NCBI GenBank assembly: GCA_020851035.1
Contig: JADZDM010000031.1
Location: 18,096 to 82,095, forward strand
Length of the DNA: 64,000 nt
Direction of reading: 5' to 3'
Source of the DNA: Gemmatimonadaceae bacterium
Lineage (GTDB): Bacteria; Gemmatimonadota; Gemmatimonadetes; Gemmatimonadales; Gemmatimonadaceae
Below are positions 59,030 through 64,000 of the stretch, piece by piece. The notes below the pieces were generated by a model. The model was not told the origin of the DNA and made no database searches. It saw nothing but the letters and a program-made list of their open reading frames with translations. Made by a program: the position numbers and the translations under genes. How positions within the stretch are numbered: the stretch's first letter is position 1; each line of letters opens with the position of its first letter.

Positions 59030-61180
59030 CTACACCCGTCCCCAGGTGTCGCGGAGCAGGATCGCGTGCGTGCCGCGCTCCGGCTCGCCGGCCTCCGGGC
59101 GCCGCTGGACGTACGTCCCGTCGGGCTGCAGCATCCACGCCTGCCGGTTGTCGGCGAGGCAGGTCTGCAGCAGCGACTCCAGCCGCGCGTGCAGCGCCGG
59201 ATCCTCGATCGGCGCCACCGTCTCGACCCGCCGGTCGAAGTTGCGCGGCATCCAGTCGGCCGAGCCGAGGTAGTACTCCGGCGCGCCGGCGTTGCCGAAG
59301 TGGAAGATGCGGGAGTGCTCGAGGAAGCGGCCGATGATGCTGCGCACGCGGATGGTCTCACTCACGCCCGGCACCCCCTCGCGGAGGCAGCACACGCCGC
59401 GGACGATCAGGTCCACCTCCACGCCGGCGGCCGAGGCGCGGTAGAGCGAGAGGATCGTGTCCGGGTCGACGAGGGCGTTCATCTTGGCGATGATCCGGCC
59501 CCCGCGGCCCGCCCGGGCGTGCGCCGTCTCGCGGTCGATCAGCTCCACGAACCGCGTGCGCATGTTGGCCGGCGCCACCAGCAGCTTGCGGTAGAGCTGC
59601 TGGCGGCTGAAGCCCGTGAGGGCGTTGAACAGGTCGCTCACGTCGGCGCCGATGCTCGGGCTGCAGGTGAACAGGCCGATGTCGGTGTAGAGGCGCGCCG
59701 TGCGCGAGTGGTAGTTGCCGGTGCCGATGTGCACGTAGCGGCGGATGCCGTCCGCCTCGCGCCGCACCACCAGCGTCGTCTTGGTGTGCGTCTTCAGGCC
59801 CGGCACGCCATAGACCACGTGCACGCCGTAGTTCTCCAGCGTGCGCGCCCACGCGATGTTGTTCGCCTCGTCGAAGCGCGCCTGCAGCTCGATCAGCACC
59901 ACCACCTGCTTGCCCCGCTCGGCGGCCTCGATCAGCGACCGCACGATGGCCGTCTCCCCCGAGGTGCGGTAGAGGGTGAGCTTGATGGCCAGCACCTGCT
60001 CGTCCGTCGCCGCGCGCTCGATGAAGTGCTCCACCGTGTCGCGGAAGCTCTCGAACGGGTGGTGCACCAGGATGTCGCGCTCGCGGATCGCCTCGAAGAT
60101 CGAGCGCGAGTCCGCCAGCTCGGGGGGAACGGCGGCCGTGAATGGCGGATGGCGATGCTCGGGCAGGTCGATCGCCGCCGCCAGCGACATCAGGTCGCCG
60201 AGGTCGAGGAGCGTCCCCGGCTCGTCCACGTCATGGTCGGTGAGCGGCAGCGCCACCACCAGCGCATCCTCCTCGTCCGCCAGCTCCTCCATCAGCAGCG
60301 TGCGGAGTTCCTGCGGCATCCCCTGCTGCACCTCGAGGCGCACCACCTCGCCGAACTTGCGCTCGAAGACCTGGCGCTCGACCACGCTCAGCAGGTCGTC
60401 GTCCTCCTCCACGCCGGTGAGCTCGAAGTCGCTGAAGCGCGTGATGCGGAAGGCATGCCAGCTCAGCACCTCCATGCCCGGGAAGAGCGCGCCGAGGTTC
60501 ACGCCGATCACGTCCTCGATCGGCACGAAGTGTCCCGGCCGGCCCGCCGGCACCCAGCGCGAGAGCGACTTCGGCACCTTCACGCGCGCGAAGTGCTCGT
60601 CGCCGTTCTGCGGGTCGCGCACGCGCACCGCGAGCGAGAGCGAGAGGTTCGAGATGTAGGGGAACGGGTGGCCCGGGTCGACGGCCAGCGGCGTGAGCAC
60701 CGGGAAGACCTGCGCCTCGAAGAACGAGTCCACCACCAGCCACTCGGCGGGGGTGAGGTCGTTCATCGTCACCAGGCGCACGTCGTGCCGCGCGAGCGCC
60801 GGGAGCAGGTCGTCGATGAGGCAGGCGCGCTGCAGGGTCAGCAACTCGGTGACGCGCGCGCCGATCGCCTGCAGCAGCTCCGCCGGCGAGAGCCGTTCCT
60901 GCGGATAGCCCCCCTGCCCGTTCTTGACCTTCCGGCGCAGGCCGCCCACCCGGACCATGTAGAACTCGTCCAGGTTCGAGCTGAAGATGGCCAGGAACTT
61001 CAGCCGCTCGAGCAGCGGCGTGCGCGGGTCGCGGGCCTCGTTCAGCACCCGGGCATTGAACTCCAGCCAGCTCAGCTCGCGACTGAAGAACAGGTGCGCC
61101 GCGCCGGCCGCGCCCACCGACCCCATCGCGTCCGCATCGGCGTCGCCACCGGCCCGCGGCTGTTTTCGTCTCGTTGCCAT
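59030..61180 (-). CDS. ppk: Polyphosphate kinase 1
   Basis: Makes polyphosphate from ATP by an autophosphorylated His intermediate. 716 residues from ATG 61180 (preceded by GGGAGTGGGC); a GTG two codons earlier is less likely. N-terminal FFSRELSWLEFNARVL, LDEFYMVRVGGLR, and the catalytic region DPDTILSLY and YVHIGTGNYHSRTARLYTDIG, where the conserved His after the Tyr-Val is the phospho-site. The C-terminal YLGSADWMPRNFDRRVE matches PPK1. Convergent with ppx, 32 bases apart, rather than forming an operon with it. Confidence 0.96.
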   Translation of the reverse strand: MATRRKQPRAGGDADADAMGSVGAAGAAHLFFSRELSWLEFNARVLNEARDPRTPLLERLKFLAIFSSNLDEFYMVRVGGLRRKVKNGQGGYPQERLSPAELLQAIGARVTELLTLQRACLIDDLLPALARHDVRLVTMNDLTPAEWLVVDSFFEAQVFPVLTPLAVDPGHPFPYISNLSLSLAVRVRDPQNGDEHFARVKVPKSLSRWVPAGRPGHFVPIEDVIGVNLGALFPGMEVLSWHAFRITRFSDFELTGVEEDDDLLSVVERQVFERKFGEVVRLEVQQGMPQELRTLLMEELADEEDALVVALPLTDHDVDEPGTLLDLGDLMSLAAAIDLPEHRHPPFTAAVPPELADSRSIFEAIRERDILVHHPFESFRDTVEHFIERAATDEQVLAIKLTLYRTSGETAIVRSLIEAAERGKQVVVLIELQARFDEANNIAWARTLENYGVHVVYGVPGLKTHTKTTLVVRREADGIRRYVHIGTGNYHSRTARLYTDIGLFTCSPSIGADVSDLFNALTGFSRQQLYRKLLVAPANMRTRFVELIDRETAHARAGRGGRIIAKMNALVDPDTILSLYRASAAGVEVDLIVRGVCCLREGVPGVSETIRVRSIIGRFLEHSRIFHFGNAGAPEYYLGSADWMPRNFDRRVETVAPIEDPALHARLESLLQTCLADNRQAWMLQPDGTYVQRRPEAGEPERGTHAILLRDTWGRV

Positions 61181-61240
61181 GCCCACTCCCTGCAGGATCG
61201 GCGGCGCCCCGGTGCCGGGACGCCCCCCGCGTCGGGCCGG

Positions 61241-62299
61241 TCAGGCCGGACGGCCCACCACCACGATCGCATTCAAGATGAGCGCAGAGAGCGCCGCAAT
61301 CAGCCCCGCCGCCGGAATCGTGACGATCCAGGCCCACACGATGTTGCCGGCCAGCCCCCAGCGTACCGCCCGGACCCGGTTCGCCGCCCCCACCCCGACG
61401 ATCGCGCCGGTGATGGTGTGGGTGGTGCTCACCGGGATGCCGAACTTCGACGCCGCGAGGATCACGATCGCCCCGCCCGTCTCGGCGCAGAAGCCGCCCA
61501 CCGGGCGCAGCTTGGTGATGCGCGTGCCCATCGTGTGCACGATGCGCCAGCCGCCGAACAGCGTGCCGAGCGAGATCGCGAAGTAGGCGGCGATCTCGAC
61601 CCAGATCGGGATCGTGTTCGTGTTCGGCACGTACATGTGGCTCAGCCAGCCGGTGGTGTGCGGCTCGAAGAGCTTCCGCACCGACGGGGCGGCCAGCAGG
61701 CCGACGATGATGCCCATCGTCTTCTGGGCATCATTGCCGCCGTGTGCCAGCGACAGCAGTGCCGAGCTGAGCAACTGGGCCGGCTTGAAGAGCTGGTCCA
61801 CCTTGCCCGGCGAGGCACGCTGGAAGACGCGGAACACGAGCACCATGAGCCCCATGCCGAGCATCGCGCCAAGGGCCGGTGACAGCGCAATGGCCGACAG
61901 CGTCTCGACCCACTTGTGCCCCCAGTTCAGCGCCTCGAAGCCCTTGCTGGCCACCGCCGCACCGGCGAAGCCGCCGATCAGTGCGTGCGACGAGCTGGAC
62001 GGGATGCCGAACCACCAGGTGATCAGGTTCCAGATGATGGCGCCGAGGAGGGCCGCCGCGATCACGTTCGCCGAGATCGCGGACTGGTCCACGTAGCCGG
62101 AGCTGATGGCCTTCGCGACCGCTGTGCCGACGGTGAACAGGGCGGCGAAGTTGAAGGTCGCCGCCCAGAGGACCGCCTTGAACGGCGTCAGCACGCGGGT
62201 GCCGACGATCGTGGCGATCGAGTTTGCGGAATCGTGGAAGCCGTTGATGAAGTCGAAGATCAGTGCGACGACGACGATGCCGATGACGTACGCTATCAC
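61241..62299 (-). CDS. Inorganic phosphate transporter, Pit family
   Basis: Low-affinity, proton-coupled phosphate (metal phosphate) transporter, 352 residues with about ten membrane segments. The family repeats are clear: FDFINGFHDSANSIATIVGTRVLTP near the start, AHGGNDAQKTMGII, and AASKFGIPVSTTHTITGAIVGVG. The gene sits 60 bases upstream of ppk on the same strand and 6 bases after the DUF47 gene, so intake and storage genes are probably cotranscribed. Confidence 0.95.
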   Translation of the reverse strand: MIAYVIGIVVVALIFDFINGFHDSANSIATIVGTRVLTPFKAVLWAATFNFAALFTVGTAVAKAISSGYVDQSAISANVIAAALLGAIIWNLITWWFGIPSSSSHALIGGFAGAAVASKGFEALNWGHKWVETLSAIALSPALGAMLGMGLMVLVFRVFQRASPGKVDQLFKPAQLLSSALLSLAHGGNDAQKTMGIIVGLLAAPSVRKLFEPHTTGWLSHMYVPNTNTIPIWVEIAAYFAISLGTLFGGWRIVHTMGTRITKLRPVGGFCAETGGAIVILAASKFGIPVSTTHTITGAIVGVGAANRVRAVRWGLAGNIVWAWIVTIPAAGLIAALSALILNAIVVVGRPA

Positions 62300-62305
62300 G
62301 GCAGC

Positions 62306-62917
62306 TCAGCTGTTCTTGAGCGAGATGCTCTCGAGTGCCAGCGACACGTAGTGACACTCGTCGATGGCCGTCTCCAGGCAGTCGTACAGGTCCTTCCACT
62401 TCATCACCGTGAGGGGATCCGGCGCACCGGCGAAGAGGTTGCCGAGCGTCTCGTGGTAGATGGCGTCCGCCTGTTCCTCGAGGCGCTTGATGCGCACGCC
62501 ATGCTCGTAGACCATCTGCGGCTTCTTCATCGCCGCCACCGCCTCGCGGATCTGCACGCAGGCCTCGCCGAGGACGGAGCACATGCGGATCGCCGGGTCG
62601 CGGGCCTCGGTGATGCGGTAGATCTGGGCGCGGCGGGCGCAGCCGTCGATCAGGTCGACCACGTTGTCGAGGCGGGTGACCAGGGCGTGGATGTCCTCGC
62701 GGTCGAGCGGCGTCACGAAGGTCGTGTCGACCTTGCGGTTCGCCTCGGCCGTGAGCCGGTCAGCCTGGTGCTCGAGGTTCTTGATGTTGGTCTGGAATTC
62801 GTCGATCCGGGCGGGTTCGGCGAAGAGCTGCTGCAGCGTATTGGCCGACTGGACGAGAATGCCGGCCATTTCAGCGAAGAGATCGAAGAATCGATCATCG
62901 CGGGGGATCAGACGCAC
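62306..62917 (-). CDS. DUF47 family PhoU-like protein
   Basis: 203-residue helical protein (PRDDRFFDLFAEMAG, ADRLTAEANRKVDTTFVTPLDREDIHAL, YHETLGNLFAG) of the DUF47/PhoU-like family, commonly encoded beside Pit transporters and thought to modulate their activity. GTG start preceded by GGAG repeats. A -10-like TAACTT lies about 65 bases upstream at 62982-62987 (minus strand), the probable promoter of DUF47-pit-ppk. Confidence 0.92.
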   Translation of the reverse strand: MRLIPRDDRFFDLFAEMAGILVQSANTLQQLFAEPARIDEFQTNIKNLEHQADRLTAEANRKVDTTFVTPLDREDIHALVTRLDNVVDLIDGCARRAQIYRITEARDPAIRMCSVLGEACVQIREAVAAMKKPQMVYEHGVRIKRLEEQADAIYHETLGNLFAGAPDPLTVMKWKDLYDCLETAIDECHYVSLALESISLKNS

Positions 62918-63027
62918 GGAGGAGGAGCTCCAATGGGGAAAGTGGCACCGGCATCACGCCGCCGGTCCGGACAGCTGGGCAAAGTTAGGAGACCGGGGCC
63001 GGGTGTCCCGGAATCGATATCTGACTG

Positions 63028-63792
63028 TTACAAGAATGCGCGGCGCGCGGGATCCTGCCGGGCGAGGCGTCCTGCGAGCCGGTCCGGGAGGGCGAAGTGT
63101 CGCACCAGGAGCACGCCCGCGACGAAGCCGCCGACATGCGCCCAGACGGCCACGCCACCGGACGGGTCCGCATGGAGCATGGTGAGCTGTGGCAGGCCGG
63201 CCAGGACCTGCAGGCCGAACCACCAGAGCAGCACCAGCCACGCCGGGAAGTGGAAGAAGAAGAGCGGCGGGAAGAACATCCGGACGCGGGCGCGCGGGAA
63301 GAGCACGAGGTAGCCACCCATCACGCCCGAGATCGCGCCGGACGCCCCGACGGTCGGGATCGGTGACGCGGGCTGCAGGGCGACGTGCAGCAGCGCCGCG
63401 GCGAGGCCGCAGATGAGGTAGAAGGCGAGGAAGCGCCGGGGGCCCATCAGGTCCTCGACATTGTCACCGAACACCCAGAGGAAGAGCGCATTGCCGAGCA
63501 GGTGTCCCCAGCCGCCGTGGAGGAACATCGAGGTCAGCGGGGTGAGCCAGTTGAGCGCGGAGCGGTCGACGAGGCAGGCCCAGCCCGCGCCCATCGGCAC
63601 CGCCAGTCCCACCGGCGCCGTCCGGGTCACCTCGCCGGGCACCAGTCCCAGCTCGCAGACGCTCCGGATCAGCGCCGTGCCGTCGGCGCCGGCCCCCTGC
63701 ACGAGGAACCAGGTCGCCGCCATCAGGCCGAGAATCACCCACGTCATGACCGGGCGGTTGTCTGTCGGATTTTCGTCGCCGATCGGGAACAT
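63028..63792 (-). CDS. Rhomboid family intramembrane serine protease
   Basis: 254 residues from ATG 63792 ([14 protein letters not shown], a common start in bacterial rhomboids). Six or seven membrane segments; the conserved [18 protein letters not shown] with its WR-like loop context, catalytic Ser in [14 protein letters not shown] and catalytic His in [10 protein letters not shown]. It cleaves membrane helices; substrates are unknown. The in-frame upstream stretch from 63888 is Pro-rich and not part of the family. Convergent transcription is not present here; it shares the strand of DUF47-pit-ppk. Confidence 0.92.
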   Translation of the reverse strand: MFPIGDENPTDNRPVMTWVILGLMAATWFLVQGAGADGTALIRSVCELGLVPGEVTRTAPVGLAVPMGAGWACLVDRSALNWLTPLTSMFLHGGWGHLLGNALFLWVFGDNVEDLMGPRRFLAFYLICGLAAALLHVALQPASPIPTVGASGAISGVMGGYLVLFPRARVRMFFPPLFFFHFPAWLVLLWWFGLQVLAGLPQLTMLHADPSGGVAVWAHVGGFVAGVLLVRHFALPDRLAGRLARQDPARRAFL

Positions 63793-64000
63793 GGCTCGCA
63801 GGTGGGGAGTCGCAGGTCGGTGGAACCTAACCGATCCCGGGCACTGGCCCGGTGCCCTCCGGGGGGCGTTCGGGGGGAGCACGTTCACGGGGATCTTGCG
63901 TCCGAACGACTCAGAGTCGTTTCCGCGGGCGAGGGACAGAGTCCCGGGCGCTGCGGCGCGAGGGGCCGGCCCCCGCGACCAGGCGCCCCACCCAAGACTC
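63793..64000. other. Upstream region of the rhomboid gene, window edge
   Basis: 208 bases; TAGGTT (minus strand, about 63825-63830) could be the rhomboid -10. Nothing else recognised; the plus-strand start of any neighbouring gene lies outside the window. Confidence 0.3.

Noticed and set aside
58970..61882. 970-codon plus-strand frame opposite ppk and part of pit
   Set aside because: Antisense to polyphosphate kinase; low-complexity Arg/His composition.
1..64000. Phage, integrative element, secretion system, toxin-antitoxin or CRISPR-Cas
   Set aside because: No integrase, transposase, cas, toxin or structural phage genes were recognised anywhere in the window.

Overview
High-GC bacterial chromosome with dense gene packing, many 4-bp start/stop overlaps, lipoprotein-rich content, a TonB-dependent receptor and an outer-membrane beta-barrel (so a diderm). 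The gene families and the style of the sequence resemble Gemmatimonadota; that placement is inference from recognised families, not a computed phylogeny. The window is ordinary core chromosome: no phage, integrase, transposase, CRISPR array or plasmid gene was seen. One tRNA (Lys, TTT) is present.

Layout. 0-13 kb: a truncated 6-phosphogluconate dehydrogenase, an alpha/beta hydrolase, a TSUP exporter divergent from a DctA-type symporter, a DinB-like protein, a DUF4126/DUF481 pair, purE-purK, holB-moaC, and two lytic transglycosylases. 13-26 kb: accessory envelope and redox genes, including a class A beta-lactamase-like lipoprotein, a PAP2 phosphatase, a class II photolyase fused to an FAD oxidoreductase, a degenerate M48-like membrane protein, a globin-coupled methyl-accepting protein whose 3' end runs antisense through the tRNA-Lys gene, an 11-residue-repeat lipoprotein, an MFS transporter and a large HELMH protein. 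26-33 kb (minus strand): ompA-like, then the conserved ffh-rpsP-rimM-trmD-rplS-rnhB block with a lipoprotein inserted and a dienoyl-CoA-reductase-like SDR at its end. 33-41 kb: lon, a DUF445 protein, small lipoproteins, an acyl-ACP desaturase, a zinc-peptidase-like lipoprotein and a prepilin peptidase.

41-47 kb (minus strand) is a tightly overlapped purine-salvage operon: a 1056-residue secreted protein with two nucleotidase modules, a 79-residue possible beta-grasp protein, adenosine deaminase and purine nucleoside phosphorylase, followed by a SpoU methyltransferase. Uridine kinase is divergent from it and is coupled to a PhoB-PhoR two-component system.

47-63 kb is a phosphate island: PhoB, PhoR, a TonB-dependent receptor, a beta-helix lipoprotein, a small lipoprotein translationally coupled to PstS, exopolyphosphatase, polyphosphate kinase, a Pit transporter and its DUF47 partner. 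No pstCAB genes are present. 11-bp-spaced direct repeats reminiscent of Pho boxes sit upstream of the receptor and of the beta-helix lipoprotein. Together with the neighbouring nucleotidase operon this reads as a phosphate-ester capture, uptake and polyphosphate storage region, and it is the best candidate here for an incompletely described system.

Two window-wide signals are not explained by the gene list. First, about ten genes at the head of transcription units have a -10-like TANNNT element ending only 6-9 nt before the start codon, as expected for leaderless mRNAs. Second, two intergenic inverted-repeat elements share a purine-rich GGACGCAAGGGCGCAAGG-type core.
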